Translations under genes and position numbers: made by a program
Shown here: piece by piece, positions 35,498-48,213 of the stretch
Position numbering within the stretch: position 1 is the stretch's first letter
Layout: each line of letters begins with the position of its first letter
Notes under the pieces: model-generated
Database searches by the model: none
Told to the model about the DNA's origin: nothing
The model's input: only the letters and a program-made list of their open reading frames with translations
Source: Galbula dea
Lineage: Eukaryota; Chordata; Aves; Piciformes; Galbulidae
Direction: 5' to 3'
Assembly: GCA_013399015.1 (NCBI GenBank)
Contig: VWZX01009068.1
Span: 490,816-554,815 of the forward strand
Length of the DNA stretch: 64,000 bases

Positions 35498-36887
35498 GTT
35501 CAAAACAAAGTGGGGTGTGGACAGTGGAAAACTAAGTGGATTCGATTAGTTAATCAGGCAGACTGATGTGTGATTAAACAGTGTCCAGGAAAGCATTCTA
35601 ATTACAATGAAGTATTTCTTTAATCCCAGATAAATCTAATTAATTTTAGCTTACTCCAGCCTCTGATGATGTATTTCAGTTGTGTTAGAGTAACTGTATG
35701 AGGACCACTTCTAGACTGGTGGTAGAAAGGGACTTAGTATCTCAAAATCAAATGACAAAAGATAAGTATTTGAATTAGAGATGAAGGGCAAAATCCATGA
35801 GAGCACCAAGGTGTCTGATGTGTAGTTTTCTTCCTGAGCCCAGTTGTGACCCTCAAAACTCATTACCAGCTTACTAAGGTTTGTCTGTGTGGCTCAAGTA
35901 TTGTAGAGAGATGACTGAGCTAACTGTGAATGAGCTAAAGCCAGGAACAGAACTGCTGTGTGCTAGGCTAGCACTCATCCTTGTCTGATGGACTTTTGGA
36001 GAGTAGAGTTAAATGACTTGGGCCAGTCTACATACCTCTGCTTTGCACCATGCCTGTTGCTGTTCCAGTGTTCTTATGTATGCTCATTGCCAGCCCCTCT
36101 TGGTAGGGGTGAAGATCTTAATGCATGAGTCTCTGTGATGTTCCTGCTGCCTAGGTCTGCTGCAGGCTCTAATCTTGTGTCTCTGAGCCTGCCTAATACA
36201 CTGCAGGAGTGAGGCCTGCACACCCAGCCTGTTTCAACCTAAAAAGGCTATATAAGCTAAAAATTTCATCAAATCCAAGTAAAGGTGAGGAGTGTTACAT
36301 TGCTTTTATTTCTATTTAGAACAAATTTAGAGTGGATGTGAGGATTTCCTGCCTTGGTTTGAAATATTTGGAAGTCTGATAGTCTTAACAGAGTAAGAGT
36401 TACAGCACTGTGAAAGCTGTGTATCAGGAGGCTTCAGAACACCAGTTGTCATGATTAGTAAGTCTGCTAGGGAAGAGAAAAGCCACTGTGCACTGATGAA
36501 GAGGTTTGGACACATGTTAAACAAGGTCACTACAAATGTGCTGTGTATGATGTCTTGGGCAAGGCTACCTGTTCCAAAAATCCCAGGAATAGTGTGGGTC
36601 TTTAGTTCTGATTTAGAGTTGCATAAGCTAAAAAGATCCCAAATGCCTATGCAATAATATCTCTGCTGAAAGACTGTGGTGGGTGTTAAGTCGGATTAAA
36701 TTGATTTAGTTTTGCCTATAGGCCTTTTGTTGAGTCAAAGATTGAATTCTAGTGACAATACAACTGTGTAGCAATAGCAATGTGAGTGTCTTGAAAAGCC
36801 TTTTGGGAATGGCTTTATTAAGAAATAAGAATATAAATTTCTTGAGAAAGAATAAAACAGTTCACCTGCTTGAAAATCTGACTGCCT

Positions 36888-36965
36888 AAAACAAACAAAA
36901 CAAAAAAAAAAACCCCAAACCAAAACCCCACAAAAAACCCCAAACCACAATAAAAAACCCCCAAA
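36888..36965 (+). repeat. A/C-rich low-complexity tract
   Basis: About 78 bases of A and C (one T) with alternating A-runs and CCCC/CCC blocks. It is similar to the tracts at 21605 and 44195. Confidence 0.88.
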
Positions 36966-39667
36966 GACCTAGAGGTTTACCCAGAATTCATGCAGAATCC
37001 TAAACTGATTTGATCAAAGAAATAGCAGTTACTCTTCCTTCTCACAGCCCTCCTCTGCTGTAGAATGAAGGCAAACAGTGGGAAGGAAAATTCTCATCTT
37101 CAGTTTGAACTTTATAAAGCTGTGACACATCCATCTGCTTCAGTCTTTGAAACATGGTAATGATTCTGACTTCATTAATCACTCAAAACCAAATTATCTC
37201 AATTCTACCAAATCACAGAACATAAACCACAAAATTTCAACATATACTGTCTTCCTCTTGGTTAATATTCTTGTCTCTTGTGGAATTACACCATACACGA
37301 TTTCTTTTCCCCTTTGCCAGTTGTAGTTATGCTACCTCATTTCTTATTTCATTTTATTTAGCTTATTGGATTTTGAAGAGGGGCTGAGGATTTTTGCTAC
37401 ATTTCCAGAATAAATTCTGATTTCCTTTTAACAGCCCTCTTTTAGAAATGTTCCCTGTTAAAATCAGGCAAGTGGTTTCCATGATGAAATACACCCCTTG
37501 CATTAAGACTCAAACTTGGTTCTTAGAATTTTTATCAAACCTGTATTTTTGATGCCAGGTTTCTGAAAGGTTATTGGACTTCTGTTACACATAGCAAAAA
37601 TTATGATGTGAAAATATATCTGATATGGGAATGGAAAATTAGATTAATCCAGATTAAACTGAGATTCTCTTTCAGCTCCACTCCAGAAACAAAAAGTAAT
37701 TGAGTACTACTGTTCTAATGTCAGATTTGGTAATTTCTTAGCTTGGGAGATCAACCATAGACTAGTTATACTTGGGTTTGTTTTCTGATTGGGAAAGAAG
37801 ACACTGCAGTAAAGAAATGTACTCTTACCATCTCCCTGCTAATCCCACTGTAACATTTATTAAAGGAAAATAGTCATGCTATAGGGGAGGCAAAGAAATG
37901 TTTCCAAATTTAATTGCATATGTTCTCCGCACAGATCACAACTCTTGTGCTAGAGCTGCAAGTAGTATTCACAAACCTCATTGTCTGAAATCTTCATTAC
38001 CACAATCTCCTCTTCTCATGCCCTGAACAGTGTCTTACCTCTACAATACACTTCAAAAGCTCCTGTAGGATGTTCTTCCTATCTTGTTGCTCTGATCATA
38101 TTACCCATTTTCCCATACTTCTACAAGCCCTCTTTTTCCACATTAAATCTTTTGTTTGTTTAAGGTCCTTTCTGATTTAGCTTCTATTGAGCATCTTAAT
38201 TTTGTAATACTGTGTGAAGTAGTAATTCTGGTGCAATTAATTTTCCTAGTTCTCTTTTTTTTATTCTTAGGCACAGACAATGTGCAAACAAAGCCAAATG
38301 AGCAGAGAAAATGTACTCTGGACTGTTCATTCAGCTCTAAATCATCTCCAAGCTCATCCAGATAGTGTTGGTACCTGTTCATTTTGTTGTCAACTAAGTC
38401 TTATTTAGTGAACATAATGTTCTAAAGGTTCAATATTTTAAAGAAGTTCTGATATTTTATGCTCTTGACTGTGTTCCATATTCCCTATCCTCTGAATTGC
38501 TCATAAATCTAGGCTGGTTGGTTGCCACTTTCTTAGTGTTTCACTCCAGTACTTCCTGCAGCCTTTGTGGGACAAAACTGGATAGTTCATCACATTTCCA
38601 GTCCATTTGAATGTAACATCTGTCACTGAACATAAGACAGTTTACTGTCCTCAGCTGAATAAGACATTTATAATGGGGGAAAAAAAGGTTTTCTTGGAGC
38701 TGAAGGAGCCTTTTTTTAATTAATCATATTAATCTTAGTCTTGGTTTTGATTTCCTGATGGACTGAGTTTGTCTTGGGAGTAGTAGCATCAGCTATTCTC
38801 CCCTTTACTTCTGTTCTTTGAATGAGAAGGCAGAGGAGGAGAGGGAAATAACAGCATTAAGTCATGCCTGTCTCTGACAACAGCCTGAGTATGGGGGAAA
38901 AAAAAAGAGTGAATGAAAATGCTTTACAGCCCTTGACAAAGAACAGGACAGTTACTGAAGTGCTGTTCCAGCTCTTCTCCATTCTGCCTAGGAGTATGTG
39001 CAGATATTTATGCTCCAACCAAGAAGAAATACTTGAATGCTTTCAACTTCCATTGCTATTGAGGTTTTGCCCATGAATAGTTTTCTTCATCTGGTATGTC
39101 CATGGGATGTAGGGCAGGTAGAGATTTCCTGGGATGTTTCACCAAGCCCTCTCCTTCCACAGGCAAACATAAAATTACCAAACTCCATCCTGAAATTAGT
39201 GAAACTCTTTAGCCATGCCATGTCAAATTACTCAATTCTTTTCCCTACATGCTCAAAGTGATTATCTTTTTGGTTTCACTTCAAAATAGTTTTGATTCCA
39301 TGGATTTTATCTAAAGGGGTTTTTTTATACTAGAATACAGTCTTACATGTGCTAGCACAATTAATAGAAAAATATGATTACCTTGGTGGTCACAACTGCT
39401 ATTTAAACTCTGCTTTATGCATTTTCATGTCTAAAGCACTTACTTAAAATGATGTCAGAACTGTGTTTGAAGGAGTCTGGGATTCACATATTTGTGCGTC
39501 AGGAAAATGGTATTGTGGTTTTCTGCTCTGATCTTTTCCACATCGTAGGCTGTGGAACCCCCACAAAACCAGCTAAATCATATCTATATGAGAGTAGCAG
39601 GAAGAATTATCTTTACTGCCTGGAGTCTGACCTTTCTCCTGGCACAGCTGTACATTATGTCACTGTA

Positions 39668-39860
39668 CCATAGAATCCCAGCATGGTTGGAAGGGAGACC
39701 ATCCAGTCCCATCCCCCTGCTAAAGCAGGTTGCCCCAGAATCATATTCAGAGAGGTTTAGAATCTCTCCAGAGAAGGAGACTCCAGAACTTCTCTGGGCA
39801 GCCTGGGCCAAGGCTCCATTGCTCTCGAAGTAAAGCTGGCTTTCCTCATGGTCAGAGAGC
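39668..39860 (-). mobile_element. Older CR1 LINE, left part, interrupted by a second CR1
   Basis: The minus-strand tail 'CCATAGAATCCCAGCATGGT' leads into 'CCATCCAGTCCCATCCCCCT', 'GAATCTCTCCAGAGAAGGAG' and 'CTTCTCTGGGCAGCCTGGGC', then 'AAGTAAAGCTGGCTTTCCTC'. The copy breaks off here and its next expected block resumes after the inserted element, at 40025. It is the same CR1 subfamily type as the minus-strand fragment at 18447-18727. Confidence 0.9.
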
Positions 39861-40024
39861 TTCCTGCCCAGGGAGGTGGTGGAGTCACCATCCCTGGAGG
39901 TTTTTAAGAAGAGGATAGATGTGTTTCTTCAGGGGATGATTTAGGGGTAAGAGTAGTGTAGGGCTATCGGTTGGACTAGATGATCTTGAGGGTCCTTTCC
40001 AACTGTAATGATTCTGTGATTCTG
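39861..40024 (+). mobile_element. Younger CR1 LINE inserted into the older copy
   Basis: Sense CR1 tail: 'TTCCTGCCCAGGGAGGTGGT', 'GGAGTCACCATCCCTGGAGG', 'GGTTGGACTAGATGATCTTG' and a terminal 'GATTCTGTGATTCTGT'. Both flanks are parts of one opposite-strand CR1, so this copy inserted later. The exact left boundary is uncertain by about 10 bases (a GTCAGAGAGC stretch could belong to either). Confidence 0.9.
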
Positions 40025-40068
40025 TTGCTGGGCACCACTAAAAAGAATCTGGCCCCATCATGTCTAAG
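40025..40068 (-). mobile_element. Older CR1 LINE, right part
   Basis: 'TGCTGGGCACCACTAAAAAG' and 'AATCTGGCCCCATCATGTCT' continue the interrupted minus-strand CR1 from 39668-39860. The 'GGGCACCACT...CTGGCCCCAT' block is the same one seen at 18478-18506. Confidence 0.85.
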
Positions 40069-41162
40069 ATGTTTGCAGGTAACCTGGTTTCTATATGCAG
40101 AAAATATTCCTCTGGATTAATCTAAGTACTTTCTCTTGTTGAGTTTTGAGTAGCCAAAGTTGCAGAGACTTCACAACTACTTGGAGAAGTTTAGTTTGCA
40201 GACTAATAGCTATTTGATACTGAGCCCAAAATTACTTTAATGAATTTCCAGCTGTGTTTTTTGTTCTGTTTGGTTTTTAATGAAGTCTCTTCCCTTGCTC
40301 CAGCCTTTAAAAATTAAAAATCTTTTATTTCTTGGTGCTTAGTTTTCAAATACAGCAAGATAGTTATCTTCTCTCTCCCTCCAGCCATTATTCAACCATG
40401 CTGTACGTAATTAGTTCTTTTAGTCTTTGCTAATAATGCATCATTTGATTAAAAGCTAGAAAGACATTTATTATAAAGTGTTCTTTCATTTTAAATCAGC
40501 AGAGCTATGTTATGTCCCAGAAAAGTACATGCAGCCTTAAGTGTTCTCTTTGCCAAGTTTTAAATGGACAATAGGTCCTGCAGCTAATGGAAGAGACTGT
40601 GCATAATGATAGTTAAGCTGGAATTACTGGTTTGGGTCAGTGTAAGGTATACTCCTTTGCCTGTTCCGTGGCTGGGTAGAGAATGAACAATAATAAGGTG
40701 CTTGTTCTCCTTTCCTGTTCAGAGAAAATGAACATACCATACCAGCAAGTTTGGTGGTATTTACAGTATGAAGTTTAAGACCACCTGGACTGGTTTTTAC
40801 CCTAGGCATTTCTTCATTCCCCTTGAGAGAAATTCACACTATGACATGTTCCATCTGCTTTCATGGAAGAGTTTAATGTGTAATTAAGACAGATGTGCAT
40901 CACCTTTCTGCATGTACAGAGGATATTCATGTAAAAAAAGGAAATGAAAGATTGTTAGATCGGAGTCCATTGTACTTAAATGCAGGAAAAAATCCTAGGA
41001 GGCATCACAGAAACAGGTTAAGTATAAGACTGAGTCAGTTACTCTTGTGGAAGGACAAAATGGTAATTCTCTTAAGTTCCAAAATATGTGCCTGCATTCT
41101 CATGTCAATTCTTACTTTGTTCAAGATCAGAATTTAAACAACTTCTGGAAGTCAGTGTAAAA
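40069..41162. other. Unique non-coding spacer
   Basis: AT-rich sequence between CR1 fragments; no gene or other repeat recognised. Confidence 0.55.
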
Positions 41163-41226
41163 ATATAGAATGACCATAAAACAAAGTGGAAGGGAACCTT
41201 GAAAGATCACCTTGGCCAACAATGCA
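41163..41226 (-). mobile_element. Probable CR1 LINE tail, very diverged
   Basis: 'ATATAGAATGACCATAAAAC' followed by 'AGTGGAAGGGAACCTTGAAA' and 'GATCACCTTGGCCAACAATG' follows the order of a minus-strand CR1 tail (terminal unit, then GGAAGGGACCTT-like block, then GATCA...CCAAC). It is only about 64 bp and divergent. Confidence 0.6.
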
Positions 41227-44194
41227 GTTGGGCCAGCAATGCAATGCAACCCAGCACACTAAAAAGGGTGTTTTCTTTCTTCATGAAAGATTTTATAAGA
41301 CATAGTAGATCTTAGGTTTTGCATATTGCATTGATGAACCACCTTCAGGTATGCAGTGCAGCACTTGTACTTCCAAGTAGCCATCTGTTCCAGTGTGGTG
41401 ATCAGGATGGTGATTCATTCTAGATGGATGAAGTTTGTGAGCACTGGGATCCTTACAATCTTTCATCTGCATGTGTCATTACTTTATGGTGCCTCAGCAA
41501 GTGTCTGGAGCACAGCAGACCTTGGGTGCCTGTATCGTATTCAATGACACTCAGATTTACAGAAGCTTAGGCACATTTTACGGTCCTGCTTTCCCTCTGG
41601 ATTTATGGGAGGACTGAGGAAAATACCAAACCCATCTCTCCTTCACATAGACTCACCCTCCACTCTTCCTGTAGAACAAAGCTTAGGAGGCACTGAGGTG
41701 AAAAGGAAGATCACTGCCTGAGCAGAATTAGTTCTAGCTCAAACCAGGACATAATCCAAAAGTATTACTGCTTATATTACAGTAGGAACATTGCTGAATT
41801 CAAAAGGTTCAGAAACAGAAAAAAAAACATGGCTCTTCTGGAAAATCAGCCTCACAGTAAAAAGATGAATAAATACATAAAACATTCAAGCATTTAACTT
41901 GGGAAACAAAGGTTAAGAGAGGACCTACTGATGTTCTCTTTAAATTCATCCACATGTACAGGAGACTTCTGAAAGTAAAGAGTAATTTTGTTCACAAAAA
42001 ATGCATAGGAAGCTGTAAAATGCACAATTTTAATAATTACTGTCATTAGTCATTACAACAACAACTTTATCATTTATCTCCTTTGAATTCAAAATTAATG
42101 ACTTTAGAAATGACATTCTAGGTCAAGTACAAGCTTTTAATTTTGATGTAGCAATAGCTTGGAGAAATTTTCTAGTAAAATATTCAAAACATTGAGTTAA
42201 TGAAGTGACTAAACTCTGATAATTTACAGATAAAAGGGGAGGAAAAGATACTTTTATTATGAAATAGATCTCCTCTGGCTGGATCTATTGATAGGGCATA
42301 AATATGCACCTGACATGGCACAAATTTGCATCTACTTTTTTTAAGAACTAGAAGAGATTTTACTTATTTCTAAGATCTGTTCTTTCCTTGTTTTCCTAAG
42401 TTAGCTTTTGAATTTTTGTGTTGCAATCAAGATGTGCATCTTCTGCAGAAAATTTGAATTTGCTTGGGAAAAAAAATAATGGTGGAACAACCATTTAGTA
42501 TTTCAGTTCAAAGTTAATTGTGAACACAAGATAAGCAGTGACTTACCCACTTATCAAACCTGGAGTTGAATGTACAGTCAATTATACATATTTCTGGCTT
42601 TGACATAATTTTGGGTTAAAAGCAGGAGAGGGAGAGAATTCCTATAAGTATTTTTGCTATTTGTATGGGCATAAGTACATTGACTACCAGTCTATTCCTT
42701 TGTTAGCAATTACAACTTCTAATTTACTATTTTACCTCATTTCTTAAAACCACAGTCAATTTTTACATTAAGATATTGCATGACTAGCACCAATTTACAT
42801 GTACTGAAAGACTATTCTTACCAGTTTTCACCTTCCACTTTGTAATACAATGTAGGAAAAATGCAAGAAGGAAAGAATTAAGTAATGGACTTTGTCTATT
42901 TCTTTAATTCCTGTGTACAATAAATCACATCTAGTGAAGCCTCTTACTTAAGAGATAATTAAAATTAGAATTAAGAAGTATGAAGTGCCACTTTGGAGAA
43001 GAAATGAAAATAGCTGGAAAAATAGTGATTCATTAGTGTGATCCATAGGGGAAAGTAGGGGAAAAAAGGAGGAAAAAAGTGTAAACAGCTTCTTCTGATA
43101 TAGGACTTAAAGAAATCCATGACTAATGGTGGCTTGTGGGACAGATGGATGGAATTCACTTCATGTATTTCCTGCAATTATTAAATGTCACAGGCATATA
43201 AAAATAGTATATATTTTCCCTCCTGCTGTTTTTCCTTCATTCATAAGCTCCAGCCCACCTCTAGTTTTGACTGTATGAAACCAAAACTGCAATCCTTCAA
43301 ACCCTTCCATTCAACTGCCACTTTACCCCAGATGCTCTTCAACTCCAGTTTTCAATGGTATTTTCCCAAGCAGCTGAAGCTCTGCTTCTTGGCAGGACCA
43401 AACATTCAAAGGGTGGCTTATAGAGAACCCCTGGGTTAATGATCATGAATCTTTTTCAATACTGGCTGCAGAGAATATAGCCTGTCTTTGCTAAACCTAT
43501 ACCTGATGCTATCTTCATTTCCACTCTTTCTTTGTGTTGAGCATCTCACTCACCAGGATGCATTTAAAGCATATCAGGAACCACCAGGTAGGTATTCTTC
43601 ACCACAGAGATTAGTTAGGTCAGTGGCCAGTGTAAAAAGTAGGTGTTCATCACTTAAGGCTCAGAGTTCTTGTTTCTGTGGAGCAGAGTGGGTGGATATC
43701 TTAACCCCATAGGTGAATATCTTAGCAGACTGAAGAGGAAAGCTGGCATTCACTCACACTTCATTTATTTCACGGAGGGGTAGAATAGCTTCAAGGAGAG
43801 GTGAGAAGTCTCCCTATTCTTTATACAACACTTACAAGCTACTTGTTAAGCTTTTATTTGGAATGAGGTTTTTCTCACCATTTCCTTCCCTTTTTTTATT
43901 TAAAAGAAAGGTGTGTTTGCTGCTGTGATCTTGAAAGAAAAACAGCAAAGACCTGCCTTTAGTGAAAGGTTTCTGCTCTTGGTGTCTAGAGATACAAAAT
44001 TCTATTTGAATACTTAATTCCTAGAGAGTAGTTAGATTTAAAAGATACCTTATTTCCAGTGCAGGACCTAAAGTAACCCAGTCATAGAGCTGGCAGGCGA
44101 AGAACTAGGCAGAGAAGCCTTGGCTGTAATAAAGCATAACTTTTATTGTCTGACTGTTTTTACATAGCTAGAGTGTGGATCTCTGGAAACTAGT

Positions 44195-44251
44195 AAAAAC
44201 AAACAAACAAACAAAAAACCCCCAAAACAAAACCAACCAAACACCCAAAAA
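44195..44251 (+). repeat. (CAAA)n and A/C-rich tract
   Basis: Four CAAA units followed by mixed A-runs and CCCCC/CCAA units, about 57 bases of A and C. Confidence 0.88.
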
Positions 44252-45518
44252 TATTCTCATAAAAAGGAGCAGGTGATATGACAATCAAACCACAAATAAA
44301 GATTGACAAAGGTGAATTTAAAAGTGCCTGTATTCCAACAGAGAAATTTGTTCCACACTTACATCTAGAAGTCTATAATAAATTAGTAATTAGACAAGAA
44401 AATGAAGGAGGAAACAGAAAGAAGCAGGTTCTGACCTAATAACATCAAGAAGCAACACAAGGATCTGCAGTTCCCTGTGGTGATGGATAACATTCGAAGT
44501 ATCTCACTTAATTATAGCTCTGCTAATTCAGGGTCGTTGCTAAATAAATGTACTGTATCCTGTAGTCTTTGACAATGAAATATTGGGGAACTGGCACACC
44601 ACCCTTTGTGGTGTAGAGTCTCCCAGTAAGCTGGAGCAGGTATTTACCCACATTGTTGAGAATGATCTGCTTGCTTTGCTTTGAGCTCTCCTTGGTGAAC
44701 TTATCAAAAGTGGTTTCTCAATTGGCAGCCCAAATAGATTCCTTCTGTGGGTAATGAAGGTGAAGCCCCTGACATTAGGTGTTCTAATGTTGAGAGCACA
44801 TAAATTTTCATTTGCATTTAAGATTTCATTCTACTAGACAAGCAATGTTTTTGGAGTCATAAAATTTCTTTGCCAGTAGCATAGGCTTAACTGCAGCAGT
44901 TATGAATGGAAAGTGCAATTAGGTCATGGAGTAGAATTGTTCCCACTGGTGTCTCCTCATTTGAAGCCAGATTCATTTAAGATGAAGACATGCCTCATTG
45001 TTTTCCAGATAGTCTCAAGAGGGTCTGGAAGCAAGGCTAAGCAGAAATTCACCCTTATGGTAACATAGTGATCAAGGCACTCTGGAATAGCTGCATACTT
45101 ACTGAATATATTTCTGCAAAGCATTCTGCATACATTTTATAACCAGAATAAATGTGCTAGCAATTGAAAACTGGAAGCCTGTTACTGGAAATTATTTTTG
45201 CAAACTGTACTTATCCAGTGGCAATAACACATTTTAACATCTGCTGTTACCTTCCTGAAGCATATGGATTTAGCTATATACTAGGAACTTAATAAGCCCA
45301 ATGCCTTCATCACCTGCTTTCCAAATCACTGTATCACATGAGGAATTCTTTAGGGAATCAGGGCCACGGTGTGTCATAATGCATTTAGCAAATGACAAAT
45401 GCAACACATTGAAATGTATATACAGGGAAGGAAAAAATATCCAGCTTGTGGGTTGGATACTTATTGGACTGTGAAAGCAGCTTAAAAACAAAATAAAGAC
45501 CTAGAAAGTATCTGCTGC

Positions 45519-45530
45519 AAAAAAAAAAAA
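45519..45530 (+). repeat. A12 homopolymer
   Basis: Twelve A residues, preceded by GC and followed by TAATC. Confidence 0.85.
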
Positions 45531-45882
45531 TAATCTGTCTATGAAAGCAGATGGACTAGATGATGGTTATAAAACATGTGCAGAAAGGGCTAGATTATCA
45601 ATGTACTCCAGCTGGTTTTCTGTGGTGGCAAAAAGCAGTAATAACAGTTAAATCAAGCTCATGGATGATTTGCACTGTGTCACTGAGTGACATTTACACG
45701 TAAAAAAATGGCTTTAGCAGCCCAAGTATCTTATTACAGTGTTACACTTCATAAGGATATTATAGGTACTGCATCTCAATAAACTTTGACATTAAACTCA
45801 GTAGTAGAACCAATGTAGATGACCCTTTCTTAATATCTTGGGTAAAATCCTAGAAGTGTCTCATAAAAAGTGAGTTTTCCCT

Positions 45883-45913
<31 letters not shown>

Positions 45914-45920
45914 TTTTTNT
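45883..45920 (+). repeat. A27-T9-N-T homopolymer junction
   Basis: Twenty-seven A (45883-45909) pass directly into nine T (45910-45918), followed by the only N in the window (45919) and a T. This is an unresolved base in a homopolymer junction and probably marks a closed gap or weak assembly join. The copy number of both runs should not be trusted. Confidence 0.95.
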
Positions 45921-47955
45921 CACCTTGATACAAACAGTAAAATAAATATAACATTTCATTTCCCACTGCTTATTATTTATACTGAACATTCCTTTTTTCA
46001 TAGAGAAGCTTGATTATCTTTTTCACCAATTGTCTGTTGCACTTTTAGAGTGAGAATGGTTATGCACATTCTGTATTTGGTGTACAGACAATCGTCCACC
46101 AAACTGGTGAGGGAAGGAGGATGCTTAGTTAGGCTACTTGATTAACAGCCAGAACATATTGCCTCCACTCTCTGCTTTGTCTCAAGTTTTTCATGTGACT
46201 TCTGCACCACCTTCTCTCTGTGCATGCCTTACTTCATCGTCTAAAATGAGAAGTGTGGCTTGATTCCTTTCACTCTTTTTATGTCCTGCTTATGTAAAAT
46301 GTGATCTCTTGTTACAACTCTTGCTGCAAGGAAGCTCCAGTGTTACTGTCTATTGCAAGGGGAATTACAAATATTGTTTATCTGCTGTGGGAAATATGGC
46401 AGAAAATAATGAATTATGTACACTCTCAAACCACCCTACTGTAGCTACAGCTATACTCATATTTCACCTTTGTTCCCTCCTGTGAATGCTTGAAAAGCTT
46501 TACCTTGGAAATTGGCAGGATGAATAATATGAAGAATGGTCTATTAGACAGAGCTTCAAATTAGGGATAGCACTGAGCATATTGAATTCTTTTCTTTCAG
46601 AAGAGCACATTAGTAAAGAGTCAATTATTAACTCTGCTCCTTGATTTATTCTAGTGTTTTGAAGGTATTGGAGGTCAATGTATTTGAGGGTTTGGGGTTC
46701 TTTTTAATTATTATTTCAAGTGGAAATTAGGTTCTCTGTGGCTAAGTAGATTATAATAGATCCCAGCTCCTGGGCCCATACACTGATATGTCAGTAGTAT
46801 TTATTGTAACCTGTACCTTCAGAGAATAAGAATTACATGTAATTTGCTTTTCTATCTAATGAGATTATATGCTCTTCAATAGGTATTGTCAGTGTGATTT
46901 GGTAGTGAATTCTTACTGAGAGATAAGCTTTGTCAGTATGATCTCTTAATTTCTGACCACTTATTTTTGTACCTGTCCTATTTAAAGTCACATTCAGAGT
47001 TGAATATGCAAATTTATCAAGAGGTTCAGTCACACTACATGAACTTATGAGAATATTGAGCTTTGTAGGTCCAGTGAAAGCTCATTGAACAGTAAAATGA
47101 AGGCAAAGAGTTTCCAAAATGTGTTTTATTTAAGAGGTAAACAGGTGAATCATATACCATAAAAGGGAGGTGAAAGACAAACTATCACTTGCACTGGCGA
47201 GACAGAAGCTCAATGTGCAAATGATCCTGACAGTGTCTAGAACATACTGTTAGAGAATCTATTGTTTACTAAATCAGACTTCTGCAACCTTAAAGGACTC
47301 TTAATCTCCTGATTTCATTAAGGTGCTACAATGAAGAAGGACTAAAGTAGTTTAGTAACTGCTTTGCCATTTACTTAAAAAGAGTGACATGATTCCTGAA
47401 CTATCTGCAGGTTCTTTCCTTAATCTAAGGAAACTCAGTTCAAAGTAGTGCAGAATCTCTTGTATGTGCAGCCACAACATGCCAGGACTGTTCAGGCACA
47501 GAAAGGATCAGATTCTTTGTGTGTCTTGTTTTGGCATAAAGTGGGGAGAAGGCAAGGGCAAAGGAAAATCAGAGGTAGAGCTTTTCCCTCTGTAAATTGG
47601 GAAGCAATGTTACTTTTTCCTTCCCCCAAGTCTGAAAGGCACACTGGCCTTACTGCCAAACAAAGGAATGAACAATATCCTTTCTAACTTAGGTTATCTT
47701 TCATATTTTGATAGATAACACCCCTCTGAGTGCAAGTGGTAAAACTCATTCTGGTTGTCTTTAGGAAACAAAAGGTTTCTGGGTTACCAAGTAGAGAGGC
47801 CTGGGAGTAGGGGATACAGAGAGAAGTAGAAAACTTCTGATAAAAAGACCTGTTCTTCAGGATGACCTCAGCTACAAAAGCAGGGAGGAGCAGACAGGAA
47901 GAGGTGACCCTAACCTGACCAACTAAGGATTCCATTCCATATACATCATGGTTGA

Positions 47956-47963
47956 TATAAAAC
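47956..47963 (+). promoter_or_regulatory. TATA box of the LTR
   Basis: TATAAAAC lies about 250 bases upstream of the ATTAAA polyadenylation signal, within the LTR. This is the spacing expected of U3-R organisation. Any promoter activity is unproven; the copy is old. Confidence 0.55.
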
Positions 47964-48207
47964 TGAGGGGCAGTTCTTTCTCTTTCTTTTTCTTCAACGC
48001 CCATCATCTGAGGAGAACTCTGCCTGTTCTGTCCTCAATCCTGATCCATAAGTCCTGCATCCAGTGACAGGATTCAGTCCCTGAGCCTGATTCCCATCTG
48101 CTGCTGTGGTCTTGTTGCAGTATCAGTGGTGACAGTGACAGAGTTACCATCAAGGGGGGTTTGGTTCAGTATTGGTTTTGTACATATTTCAGTTTATCAT
48201 TATCATC

Positions 48208-48213
48208 ATTAAA
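48208..48213 (+). terminator. ATTAAA polyadenylation signal in the LTR
   Basis: ATTAAA sits in the R-region position of the LTR. It is the commonest variant of AATAAA. Functional status is unknown. Confidence 0.5.

Larger units (their letters stand above)
31049..39667. other. Long unique non-coding stretch with few repeats
   Basis: About 8.6 kb without a recognised transposon. It holds a T13 tract (31410-31422), a (TTTTA)n run (31870-31890), A17 (33670-33686), (TTTA)n (35481-35497) and an A/C tract (36888-36965). A TAAT-rich segment lies at 35535-35645. Open frames reach 115 codons at most and look random. No gene recognised. Confidence 0.5.
41227..47869. other. Long unique non-coding stretch, repeat-poor
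   Basis: No gene recognised. It holds an A/C tract (44195-44251), A12 (45519-45530) and the A27/T9/N tract (45883-45920). Open frames are 84 codons or less. No CR1 was detected in this 6.6-kb block. Confidence 0.5.

Noticed and set aside
36230..36260. 'GGCTATATAAGC' as a TATA promoter
   Set aside because: No initiator, donor or open frame follows at suitable spacing, and such strings are frequent here.
41720..41760. 'TTCTAGCTCAAACCAGGACA' as an LTR fragment
   Set aside because: A single short match to the LTR-like string at 4750-4769 with no flanking similarity.
43557..43587. 31-nt segment between CACCAG and GTAGGT as an exon
   Set aside because: The acceptor lacks a continuous pyrimidine tract next to the AG, and the pairing is no better than expected by chance.
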